NCBI GenBank assembly: GCA_963971575.1
Contig: OZ020624.1
Span: 7,870,903 to 7,934,902, forward strand
Length of the DNA: 64,000 bases
Direction of reading: 5' to 3'
Origin: Liopterus haemorrhoidalis
Taxonomy: Eukaryota; Arthropoda; Insecta; Coleoptera; Dytiscidae
Shown in pieces: positions 55,218 to 64,000 of this stretch (position 1 is the first letter of the stretch; each line of letters starts with the position of its first letter). The notes below the pieces were generated by a model. That model did not search any database. It was not told the DNA's origin and saw only the letters and a program-made list of their open reading frames with translations. A program made the position numbers and the translations under genes.

Positions 55218-58200
55218 GCACGCCCGCACGAACACGCGCACACACACACACACGCACGCGCACACGCACGCATCCGCCCGCCCTGTTTTTTTTTTTTTTT
55301 ATTCCATTATGCATAACATAATATTTTATTTTCGAACTGATTTTTTTAAGAAATGTCCTTGCGCATGATCAAATAACATGTGCTTACGAAGTTAGGCAGG
55401 TGCGGCATACCGTACATTTCTTTTATAACCTAATATTTAATATCAATACTGTACAATACAACATAATAAAGTACGCTCCCGAATTCGTTAACAGGTGTAA
55501 TAGTACATTCTGTAACAAGGTTGGAATGAGAAAATTCGATGCGAGTGGAACATTCCGAGCGCGAGCCGCAGGCGAGCGTGAGGAACCACGAGCAACGAAT
55601 TTTCTCATTCCAACCGAGTCACAGACTACTTTCTCCACGACCACCAAAAATAAAAATAAATTAACAAATAATTATTTTAATAAACATGTTATCTTAACAA
55701 ATAATTTATATTACATAACAAATTAATCAATTAATTAAACTATTTTTTTTTATTTATTATTTGTTTAATTTTAATTTAATTTGCCGCACATCGGCCTCTA
55801 TTTTAGGTTAGGAAGTATTGTTGCATTTATTTAATGTAAATGTTGCATATATCTTAATGTAACCCTACAAAAACAAAAGACAACAAGCATGGAATAGTTA
55901 TTCCATAACAAGTGATGGAATGAAATACACGCAAAATGCATAAGAAGATAGGTGCTTTAGAATAACATTCTAACTCTTGTGTTAGAATATTAACTTTCTG
56001 TAGTCAAAATTGGTTTTAGAATTGTTAAATTCTATAGTGGTCGTGGAGAAAATCTTTTAAATAAAATGTCAAAATCTACTGTATGTACAACGCATGTCTA
56101 TGGGTTTAGTCTAGTTCACCATAATTAGTAAGCGGCCACAAAAATATTGCGATGGAACGGTCAAGACAATAAATATTGATTACCGGTATTATACGATATA
56201 CCCGGTATTAGTTACTGTAACTCCTAATTGGAACATAGGGCCTCGATAAACTGTCACCATCTAATTCGATTACGAGTCGGGATAATAATCTTCCTTCAAG
56301 TTTTTCCGGTATCTTGGGGCTCTCTATTTTATATCAACGCAGTTAAATAATTTCCAGTAAAACGGCAACAAGGTGTTGATAGCTAATGCCGGGTTTACAT
56401 TGGTAGAGTAAAAGAGCTAGTAACTAGCGCAAGTGACTAGGAACTAGTTACTATCCCTGTGTAAACAGTTAACAATGTGACTAGTAGAGTACTAGCTTCT
56501 AGTAATTGGGCTAGGATAGCAGCTAGCTCGTCGACGTATTTACTAGCTACTGTCTTTTCCCCCACTACGCAAAATTGATTCATTTCAAATTGGTGGCAAG
56601 CGGTATTCTGTCATAACAAATAGAAAAAACCCCATATCAGGTAAGTTACAATTTATTTACATAAATTGCGTAACATTGATTTATTAATTGATGATTTTTG
56701 AAATCATCTGTGAAATAACTGCCTTTGATACACGAAAAAGATGTTGTAGACTACAATAACTATTTCCTGTGGCTAGGAAATAAAGCGTTAATTCCAATTT
56801 TATTTTTGCTGGAATCGCATCCCTTATTCTTAAACACAGTCTGTACTCTTTTTGATCTTCCACGGCTAATTCACGAAATAGAAGGACTGATGCGCCATGG
56901 GTAGTTCTTCTATCAATCCATTTCTAACCCATTTTCGTTTAGGCTTATATTCTGTACCGATTACTTCAATAAGACAATCAATTATTTCCTCCACAAGAAA
57001 TGATGTAATTCAAAATACCATTTTTTTAATGGCATCACGCCGGCGACGATGTATATCCACATTCATAAACTATTTTTTGCAAAAAGATAATTTCACTACA
57101 AAATCACAGTGAAGATGTCAAATATGTTTTGACACTTACTATCCAGAAAATAAGATATGTATGTCAATTGCGTATGAACACCTACTATCGTGAAAATAAG
57201 ATAGTAGAGTAAAGCGCATAGTACTTGCGCTAGTTACTTGCTCTGTTACTCTACCAATTTAAACCCAGCATAAGGAAAATATGTAACAGATAGAATAACT
57301 TGTGTTGAATTTAACTTGTTTCAAAATATCTTGAAGATAAAAAACCACTCGTAAAATAAACAGGTCAAGATCCTTTTGCCGGGTTTACATTGGTAGAGTA
57401 ACAGAGCAAGTAACTAGCGCAAGTACTAGGCGCTTTACTCTACTATCTTATTTTCAGGATAGTAGGTGTTCATACGCAATTGATATACATATCTTATTTT
57501 CTGGATAGTAAAGTGGGAAACAGAAAGCAACGAGTTTGACGGCGCGTTGACGCCGTTGGACGGCGCAAAGTTAAAAGCAAGGCTGTACTATGCAAGTGCA
57601 CAGAATGAACAACGTCCTACGGCGTTCGAACGCCGTTGATACTGAATGTTCGTCAACTTCCAACATTTGACGCCGTTGAACGTTGACGCAGAACACCTAA
57701 CCTCAGTTTTTACTGAATGGTAAAGTGTTTGTATGTATAAATAACTTGCATACAACATAAATAACATCACACACAAGTCTTCATCATCCATTATACTTTT
57801 AATAAAAGAAAGCGCACGTATAAACACAGATATATGTTGTCACGTGACACTTGACGAGTTCTCAGCAACGCCGTCGCAAATGACGGCGCGCTGACGGCGT
57901 AGCGCGCTGTGCATTCTGTTCCAGGCTTAAGTGTCAAAACACATTTGACATCTTCACTGTGATTTTGTTGTCAAATTATCTTTTTGCAAAAAATAGTTTA
58001 TGAATATGAATATACATCGTCGCCGACTTGATTCCATTAAAAAATGGTATTTTGTATTACATCATTTCAAATTATATTACTCTAAAAATTATGTAAAACT
58101 GGTTATAACGTCTTTAGCTAAGCTACGGCTATAATATTAAGAATAGATTGATAACAATTATGTACGTGTCAAATATAAATATTACTTACGTTTACAAAAC

Positions 58201-59350
58201 TCTTATAGACGGTGTTACAGCAATAGCACAATACAAAAAAGAAAAAATAGTGAAAAAAATAAGTGAAAACTTTGGCACACCAAAAATGTTGGATTGGAGA
58301 TGCGAACACTTCAAAAGAAATATTTGCAATGACTGAATAATTACACAATTCGTAAAATGTCCCATATTTCCATGTGTTCTAGGAATTTTGGTTAACCCCA
58401 CCTCCGAGCCCTTGTTCCAAAATTAAAACAGGTTTAAAATGTATTTTCGGCAAAGATTTAAGCATTAGACCTATTTATGGTTTAATCCCTTTTGAATATG
58501 ACCCCCATAAAATTTTACAACAAATTTCCTGTCTATATTGTGTTTTGCATAAAATTATTAACAAATGTGAAGAATGAATTTACACACATTTTAGGTTTTC
58601 AATTATTAATGTTTTTTAGCGTTTTGTAAGTATGACCACCGAAAAACCCTTATAAGAAAAATAAATGTATATTAAATAAATTTTTTTAATAAAAATAAAT
58701 ATTTTTAAAAGAGTTTGAAAAGGTTGAAATACCATATATCACATGGTATTGTTAAATTGAAAAGAAATCATCAAATAATACATCAATGTTACAAAATTTA
58801 TGTAAACAAATAATAACTTACCTGATATGGGTTGTTTTCTATTTGTTATGACAGGTTACCACTTGGCGCCAATTTCATATGTATCAATTTTGTGTACTAG
58901 TGGCAAAGATAGTAGCTAGTAAATACGTCGACGAGCTAGCTACTATCCTAGCCCAACTACTGGCAGCTAGTACTCTACTAGCCACAATGTCAACTGTTTA
59001 CACAGGGATAGTGACTAGTTACTAGTTACTTGCGCTAGTTACTAGCTCTGTTACTCTACCAATGTAAACCCGGCATTTGACTGTAGAACCAATGATAATG
59101 ATGAATAGGAGGGTAAATTACTTACCATCGACTTCTCCAGCCATTCCAGCTAATGTCTTTGTACACCAAGCTGCAAATTCATCATTCGTTTGCGGATTCT
59201 TGTCAAAATGTTTCATCAGCTGAGCTTCTTCCTTCTTAGCTTTACTCTTAGTTACATTCTTGATATTTGTCTTAATTTGTGTTGCTGCCACTACGATTGT
59301 TGGCTTCACAGGTGATTTTTGTTGTACTGCAGGTGCTTCATCCCAAAACC
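52331..59350 (-). CDS. Gigyf: GIGYF protein (GRB10-interacting GYF), 3' three exons (partial gene)
   Basis: The exons on the minus strand are 59350-59126, 54898-54669 and 52456-52331, with GT-AG introns and agreeing phases. They give 193 C-terminal residues and a TAA stop. GIGYF proteins act in the cytoplasm in mRNA translational repression with the cap-binding protein 4EHP (known of the family); the GYF and 4EHP-binding parts are N-terminal and outside the window. The visible part shows the conserved C-terminal region ([52 protein letters not shown]) and the family tail ([20 protein letters not shown] then [10 protein letters not shown]). Introns of 2.2 and 4.2 kb are full of MITEs, but the exons are clean. 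Confidence 0.93.
52615..52747. mobile_element. Small PIF/Harbinger-like MITE (133 bp)
   Basis: GGGCCGGTTTCTGAAAGCTT at the left and AAGCTTTCAAAAACCGGCCC at the right are inverted. The flanks TAA / TAT are an imperfect three-base duplication. Confidence 0.65.
52773..53740 (-). mobile_element. Family A element, copy A4, 5'-truncated
   Basis: It is collinear with A3 from ATGTGAAGTGTGAATTTTC to GTTTGGCTACAATTTT, where the outer 5' part (GTCT tract and AGGGTTTTG end) is missing. Its tRNA-like module differs again from A1/A2 and A3. It lies in the last GIGYF intron in the sense orientation. Confidence 0.75.
53205..53275 (-). other. Third type of tRNA-like module, in A4
   Basis: On the minus strand GCGTTGTACAGTGGTAACG (box A-like) is followed by ACGTGAGTTGAAACTACAGT and ACGAATCCCG (weak box B). 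It occupies the same place between the family A flanks as the modules in A1-A3. Confidence 0.5.
54060..54537. mobile_element. pogo/Tigger-like MITE, TA duplication (478 bp)
   Basis: CAGTAGATTTCGCG at the left and GCGGAATCGACTG at the right are inverted ends; TA is at 54058-54059 and 54538-54539. Units like CCGGTTAATCGGGACA repeat near both ends, as is typical for pogo-type elements. The minus-strand open frame inside is a by-product of these repeats. Confidence 0.75.
54669..54898 (-). CDS. Gigyf: GIGYF penultimate exon
   Basis: The acceptor GTTTTAG precedes 54898 and the donor GTTAGT follows 54669. It completes a Val codon and encodes [20 protein letters not shown] and [20 protein letters not shown], followed by [18 protein letters not shown]. 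The SPYEVKDY and FANQFVERR motifs are strongly conserved in the family. Confidence 0.94.
55174..55283. repeat. (CA)n / CGCA microsatellite
   Basis: A run of about 20 CA units followed by CGCA and CCGC variants. Open frames here are low complexity. Confidence 0.95.
55517..55615. mobile_element. GC-rich palindrome, probable MITE core
   Basis: AGGTTGGAATGAGAAAATTC and the inverted GAATTTTCTCATTCCAACC enclose ~57 bp of unusually GC-rich sequence with GCGAGC repeats. Outer arms (TTTCTCCACGACCACCA near 55641, TGGTCGTGGAGAAAAT near 56038) suggest a larger nested element to about 56055. Confidence 0.55.
56388..57271. mobile_element. PIF/Harbinger-like element H1, TAA duplication
   Basis: TGCCGGGTTTACATTGGTAG at the left and CTACCAATTTAAACCCAGCA at the right are inverted; TAA flanks both sides. 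ACTAGC/TAGTAACTAG units repeat near the ends. The middle (TTTGCAAAAAGATAATTTCA) is shared in inverted orientation with H2. Confidence 0.75.
57377..59075. mobile_element. PIF/Harbinger-like element H2, TTT duplication, with nested MITE
   Basis: TGCCGGGTTTACATTGGTAG at the left and CTACCAATGTAAACCCGGCA at the right are perfect inverted ends; TTT is at 57374-57376 and 59076-59078. It shares end and middle sequences with H1 but has ~800 extra bases at 58080-58900, including a 62-codon + frame (58148-58336) without known domain. A MITE is nested at 57512. Confidence 0.8.
57512..57927. mobile_element. CpG-rich MITE nested in H2, TAA duplication (416 bp)
   Basis: AGTGGGAAACAGAAAGC and GCATTCTGTTCCAGGCT are imperfect inverted ends; TAA is at 57509-57511 and 57928-57930. 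Comparison with H1, where GATAGTAAGTGTCAAAAC is continuous, proves the insertion. GACGCCGTTGGACGGCGC-type units fill both arms. Confidence 0.85.
59126..59350 (-). CDS. Gigyf: GIGYF exon with GFWDEA motif
   Basis: The acceptor GTCTAG precedes 59350 and the donor GTAAGT follows 59126. Two bases complete a codon of the upstream exon. It encodes [20 protein letters not shown], a Lys-rich part ([20 protein letters not shown]) and [20 protein letters not shown]. Upstream exons are not visible and probably lie beyond 64000. Confidence 0.92.
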
Positions 59351-59596
59351 CTAGACATACAACATACTTGTTTTAAAAATACACCCAGGACAAAGGAAAC
59401 AATTTGTTAGTTAGTTAGTTAAAATTTTTGGCGACCAGCAACAAAGGCTATTTGCGCCTAACGCAGCCCATTTAAATGACTAGACTATATATTAAAAACA
59501 ATATATTAGACAGTAAATAAATAAATAAAATCATTAAAAATACGCATACTCAATAAAAGAAATCTTGTAAACAATTTGTAACATATTGTGTCTAAA

Positions 59597-60910
59597 TACA
59601 AGGTGTCTCAAAAGAAATTTTATATTTATTTAGCTTACTGCGTGAACGCAACGTATCCGAGGGGCGCGGGGGTTATGTCAATCGGTAGCCTGGCTCTTGG
59701 GAATTCAGTCGCTATGGAGCGTTTCTCGGGAGCAGACCGCGCGTTAGACGTGCGAGAGGTTTACAAAAATGGTGATTCGGCGACTGTAGCGCGTAGAAAA
59801 TTCTGCAGTATTCGAGGTTTTCGCCACTTAAATGATGCGCCAAGCATTCCTCTCATTCGACATTGGGTTAAAAAGTTTGAAGAGACTGGTACAACGCTGG
59901 ATAAATAAAAATCCGGGCGACCTAGGTCATCAAGAACGGTAGAAAACGTGGAGAATGTTAATCAGTCTGTTCGTGACGACCCGAACCTTTCAATTCGGAA
60001 GCGCGCAAGTGCTTTAAATGTGCATAGATCATCATTACATCGCATTATGCACAAAGACCTAAAGCTGCACCCCTAAAAAATTCAATTGGTGCAAGAATTA
60101 AAGCCCCAAGATGCCAGTCAGAGGCTTAATTTCGTAAATCAGGCGATTGAGCGATTTTCAACGTTTACCAACATTTTGTTTTCGGATGAAGCTCATTTTC
60201 ATCTTAATGGCCACGTAAATAAGCAGAGCTGCCGCTACTGGAGTGCAACGAATCCGAAACGCAAACATCAGAAACCCCTACATTCGCCTAAAGTGACCGT
60301 ATGGGCTGCGATGTCGGCGCGAGGAATTATCGGCCCTTACTTTTTTGAAGACGAAAGGGAGCGTGCAGTTACAGTGAATTCAGAGCGTTATGTGGAGATG
60401 TTAGACAACTTCTTGGTACCTGAACTGCAAAACTTTCCTGGCTATAACCAAAGAACATGGTTTCAACAGGACGGAGCAACTTCACACACGTCCAATATGT
60501 CTCTGCCACGTGTTCGTGAAATTTTCTCAGGCAAATTGATCTCCCGGAGAGGTGACATAAATTGGCCTCCACGCAGTCCAGATTTAACCCCTATGGACTT
60601 TTTCCTATGGGGTTATCTTAAATTTAAAGTTTACGCCAATAAACCGACTTCACTGGCGCATTTGAAAGAAAATATCCGTCACGAAATGGCAGCCATCCCT
60701 GAGTCCACCTGCCGAGACGTCATAAGTAATTTTACTGTTCGATTAAATGAGTGCCGAGAACGCGAGGGTCTACATTTAGACGATATTATTTTTAAGAAAT
60801 AAATCTCCAAAAAGTGTATTTTAATAATTAATAAACATTTTTTCTATATACGGCTTACTTTTTTTTTAATCGATCCACTAAATATAAAATTTCTTTTGAG
60901 ACACCTTGCA
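59597..60910 (+). mobile_element. DD41D mariner, copy 1
   Basis: CAAGGTGTCTCAAAAGAAAT at the left and the inverted ATTTCTTTTGAGACACCTTG at the right frame ~1.3 kb; TA-rich flanks are present, but the exact duplication is blurred. It lies in a GIGYF intron, opposite to the gene's strand. Confidence 0.88.
59714..60802 (+). pseudogene. DD41D mariner transposase, two nonsense codons
   Basis: The 363-codon frame begins MERFSGADRALDVREVYKNG and ends DDIIFKK. It shows a helix-turn-helix (RKRASALNVHRSSLHRIM) and catalytic Asp residues in FSDEAHFH, WFQQDGATSH and SPDLTPMDFFLWG, with 41 residues between the last two. TAA at 59906 replaces the Ser codon present in copy 2, and TAA at 60074 replaces a Phe codon. 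Otherwise the frame is open. Confidence 0.9.
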
Positions 60911-61439
60911 TATAATCACTAACTAACCCGTCGCAGAATATCTGCGAAAGTAATTTAAACAAAAATACATTTTCTATGCAACAAACTAAAAAAATATAGA
61001 GGCTTCCATTTAAAATAGCTATTTATACAATTAATGTAAAGGTAGTATTTTCAATCGAGTGCGAATTTAGAGAGGATTTAGCACGATTGTCGAAAATGAT
61101 AGCACAAGATTGAAGAGAGTCAAGTTATAATACGTGTGTAAAGACGTATTATAACTTGTTAAACATGGGGATCTCGACGATGGTAAGACGTAGGGTTAAA
61201 GTAGGGTTGCCACCTCTTCGGATCTGACCCGGAGTTTCCGGGTTTTGCAGGTTTGTGTCCGGGTTCCGGATTTGATCCGTATTTCTCCGGGTCGCGCGAT
61301 ATATAAACATCCAACTTTTTTTTTATATAACACTGACGGTTTGTTACACGTTTTCTGCTTTTCCTACACTTCAAGTATTTTCCGAATTTCTGACCCCCAC
61401 TCTGTGATTTTCTGAATATCTGCGCATCCCTTTCATCGC
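60911..61439. other. GIGYF intron or upstream filler, nothing recognised
   Basis: The stretch contains CCGGGTTTTGCAGG/TCCGGGTTCCGG-type short repeats near 61225-61295, but no ends or coding similarity were recognised. Confidence 0.4.
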
Positions 61440-61574
61440 GTTTTTACCGACCGCCAACATATATAAAGGAGGTATTGTGATCATACCGATTTTGACATTT
61501 CGAGATTTCGATGGATCTCCACAAATTGAGGTCCCTACATAACGTTTTGACTATTTTTAGCATGATGTCTGTCG

Positions 61575-61606
<32 letters not shown>

Positions 61607-62055
61607 ATCTGTGTACACGTACAGAGCAAATTCGGCTAAAAGGATTTTTATGAAACTGCATATTTAAGCTTTTGACATCAATGGCACGAGTTGATCAACT
61701 TTTGGTAAAAATCGGTTGACTAGAAATGGATGTTTACTAGTGTAGATTTTAAAATTTTTGCGAATATTTAGCAACAGAAAAATATTTCGAAAAAATGTAT
61801 TTAACAAAAGTTGCTATTAATGCAATAACTAATAACTTTTATTTGAGACGTTTTTTGATAAAACAAAAATTTTTCGAAATTTTTTTAAGTATCTATTTTT
61901 TCATACTTATATATAACGTTTCCATGGTCATGATAAATAATATCTCTGTTAGAAAATATTAGGCCAAGTTATTTCTACTCTGCTGCTAGAATGTATTTTA
62001 TACAAGTACTTTGAGAGGTGGACGGTCCTGTGGTGGCCACAGCTAATTTTTTATT
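61440..62055 (+). mobile_element. Family B element, compact copy
   Basis: ACCGACCGCCAACATATATA, a GTCTGTCCGTCC microsatellite, TTGATAAAACAAAAATTTTT, CCATGGTCATGATAAATAAT and the end GGTCCTGTGGTGGCCACAGC follow each other within ~615 bp. It shows what the element looked like before the satellite expansion at 6240-10646. Confidence 0.75.
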
Positions 62056-62804
62056 TTCTTTTCTTATTTTATGAAGCATATATTGTATATATAATAAATA
62101 TTTACTTAAAATCCATTCACGATGTTTCTTTATCTGAGTTGGCTATGGCAGGGTGGCAGTTTTGTTGGTAGCCGCGAAAAATAATGAGACATGTGAAAAA
62201 ATATCAAAAAAATAGTAATTTAATAGATTTTATTTAATATGAGTTGATAATATGTTCAAGTATATTAATATAACATAAAAAATATACCAATAAGATTGGA
62301 AGAAGTCATTATTTTTGTCAAATTTTATTAAACCAAACAAAAAAAATATCATGGCTTACACAGATGAGTAATGGATTATATTTAAAACTAGTGGTGTGCC
62401 GGCTATCCGTATTCGTATCCGCGGTTGATCTCCAAAAAATAAAAATCCATACGGTCGGGTCCGTATCCGTTTTTCTAAGGCGGAATTTAAACAAATATCT
62501 TATAGAAAAATTTAAATTAGTTTTCATACAAGCTTCCATCTAAAAATGCCCAAGGTGGTGTAAATTTTATTTTGACTTTTCATTTAGACTGATGTTAAAT
62601 CCAGTCACAAAATTTGCTGGCGGTTTTCGAAACTGCTTTTAACCTGTACTGCATTCTAACAATTGAACGGTCTATAAGAATAGCGCGATATATCAAATTA
62701 TCACTTCATGATCTCTGTACTTACATAGAAGTTCCGTATCCGTATCAACGGGTCAGAAAACAATTAATCCCTATCCGTATCTGTATCCGCAGATCTGGCT
62801 TTTA
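62056..62804. other. Filler with a possible hAT-type left end
   Basis: Near 62389 CTAGTGGTGTGCCGGCTATC begins a stretch with repeated TCCGTATCCG units (to about 62800) that resembles the left end of a hAT-type element; the right end is not in the window. The DD41D copy 2 is inserted into it. Confidence 0.4.
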
Positions 62805-64000
62805 TACAAGGTGTCTCAAAAGAAATTTTATATTTATTTAGCTTACTGCGTGAACGCAACGTATCCGAGGGGCGCGGGGGTTATGTCAATCGGTAGCCTG
62901 GCTCTTGGGAATTTAGTCGCTATGGAGCGTTTCTCGGGAGCAGACCGCGCGTTATGCGTGCGAGAGTTTTACAAAAACGGTGATTCGGCGACTGTAGCGC
63001 GTAGAAAATTCTGCAGTATTCGAGGTTTTCGCCACTCAAATGATGCGCCAAGCATTCCTCTCATTCGACATTGGGTTAAAAAGTTTGAAGAGACTGGTAC
63101 AACGCTGGATAAATCAAAATCCGGGCGACCTAGGTCATCAAGAACGGTAGAAAACGTGGAGAATGTTAATCAGTCTGTTCGTGACGACCCGAACCTTTCC
63201 ATTCGGAAGCGCGCAAGTGCTTTAAATGTGCATAGATCATCATTACATCGCATTATGCACAAAGACCTAAAGCTGCACCCCTTCAAAATTCAATTGGTAC
63301 AAGAATTAAAGCCCCAAGATGCCAGTCAGAGGCTTAATTTCGTAAATCAGGTGATTGAGCGATTTTCAACGTTTACCAACATTTTGTTTTCGGATGAAGC
63401 TCATTTTCATCTTACTGGCCACGTAAATAAGCAGAACTGCCGCTACTGGAGTGCAACGAATCCGAAACGCAAACATCAGAAACCCCTACATTCGCCTAAA
63501 GTGACCGTATGGGCTGCGATGTCGGCGCGAGGAATTATCGGCCCTTACTTTTTTGAAGACGAAAGGGGGCGTGCAGTTTCAGTGTATTCAGAGCGTTATG
63601 TGGAGATGTTAGACAACTTCTTGGTACCTGAAACTGCAAAACTTTCCTGGCTATAACCAAAGAACATGGTTCCAACAGGACGGAGCAACTTCACACACGT
63701 CCAATATGTCTCTGCCACGTGTTCGTGAAATTTTCTCAGGCAAATTGATCTCCCGGAGAGGTGACATAAATTGGCCTCCACGCAGTCCAGATTTAACCCC
63801 TATGGACTTTTTCCTATGGGGTTATCTTAAATCTAAAGTTTACGCCAATAAACCGACTTCACTGGCGCATTTGAAAGAAAATATCCGTCACGAAATGGCA
63901 GCCATCCCTGAGTCCACCTGTCGAGACGTCATAAGTAACTTTACTGTTCGATTAAATGAGTGCCGAGAACGCGAGAGTCTACATTTAGACGATATTATTT
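62805..64000 (+). mobile_element. DD41D mariner, copy 2, cut by the window end
   Basis: TACAAGGTGTCTCAAAAGAA starts the element after TA at 62803-62804. It is nearly identical to copy 1 and in the same orientation, 3.2 kb away. The right end lies beyond the window. Confidence 0.88.
62922..64000 (+). pseudogene. DD41D mariner transposase, one frameshift, partial
   Basis: The frame begins MERFSGADRALCVREFYKNG and is open at both positions where copy 1 has stops. One extra A near 63632 (CCTGAAACTGC against CCTGAACTGC in copy 1) shifts the frame and causes a stop at 63654-63656. The rest, including QQDGATSH and PMDFFLWG, continues in the shifted frame to the window end. Confidence 0.9.

Noticed and set aside
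55057..55314. Open frames rich in Val, Cys, Arg and Ala
   Set aside because: They are translations of the CA/CGCA microsatellite.
58148..58336. 62-codon + frame with a coding-like end ([22 protein letters not shown])
   Set aside because: It is inside Harbinger-like H2 and I recognise no domain; it may be a transposon remnant, but the evidence is too weak to call.

Overview
The window is insect nuclear DNA: AT-rich, with spliced genes, very long introns and a heavy load of insect-type transposons. The order cannot be fixed from the sequence. Two host genes can be recognised, and they converge. On the + strand, seven 3'-terminal exons (1016-22752) encode the C-terminal 383 residues of a type-B carboxylesterase, including all three catalytic residues. 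On the - strand, three 3'-terminal exons (59350 down to 52331) encode the C-terminal 193 residues of a GIGYF (GRB10-interacting GYF) protein. All exon joins that I checked keep phase, so both genes look functional; their 5' parts lie outside the window.

Nearly everything else is mobile DNA. The esterase introns hold: a deletion derivative of a transposon that still encodes the start of a YqaJ/SWIM-type protein (1.3-2.0 kb); three copies of a ~1 kb family (called A here) with an embedded tRNA-like module; a hAT MITE with a minisatellite (5.0-6.0 kb); an array of about 18 units of a ~148 bp satellite (6.7-9.3 kb); an inverted pair of copies of a transposon encoding a GERFHQD-motif protein (13.5-16.7 kb); a tRNA-derived SINE; a PIF/Harbinger-like MITE; a LINE remnant; and a dead DD34D mariner (20.9-22.2 kb).

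Between the genes (22.8-52.3 kb) the main structure is a nested stack. A hAT-like element with a perfect 8-bp target duplication (22960-35562) contains a decayed hAT with transposase remnants (23110-35448). That in turn contains a young Ty3/gypsy retrotransposon (24077-35319) with ~2.97 kb LTRs that are almost identical, intact gag and pol, a tRNA-Lys primer site and a -1 frameshift heptamer. Further right are a decayed IS630/Tc1/mariner element with long inverted repeats, many MITEs with clear target duplications (TA, TTA/TAA or 8 bp), and a local cluster of one ~400 bp MITE family with two size classes.

The GIGYF introns contain another family A copy, a pogo-like MITE, two related PIF/Harbinger-like elements (one carrying a nested MITE), and two DD41D mariners in direct orientation, each inactivated by different lesions.

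No functional tRNA, rRNA or CRISPR array was found. The most unusual signal is family A: copies share both flanks but carry at least three different tRNA-like modules at the same internal position.
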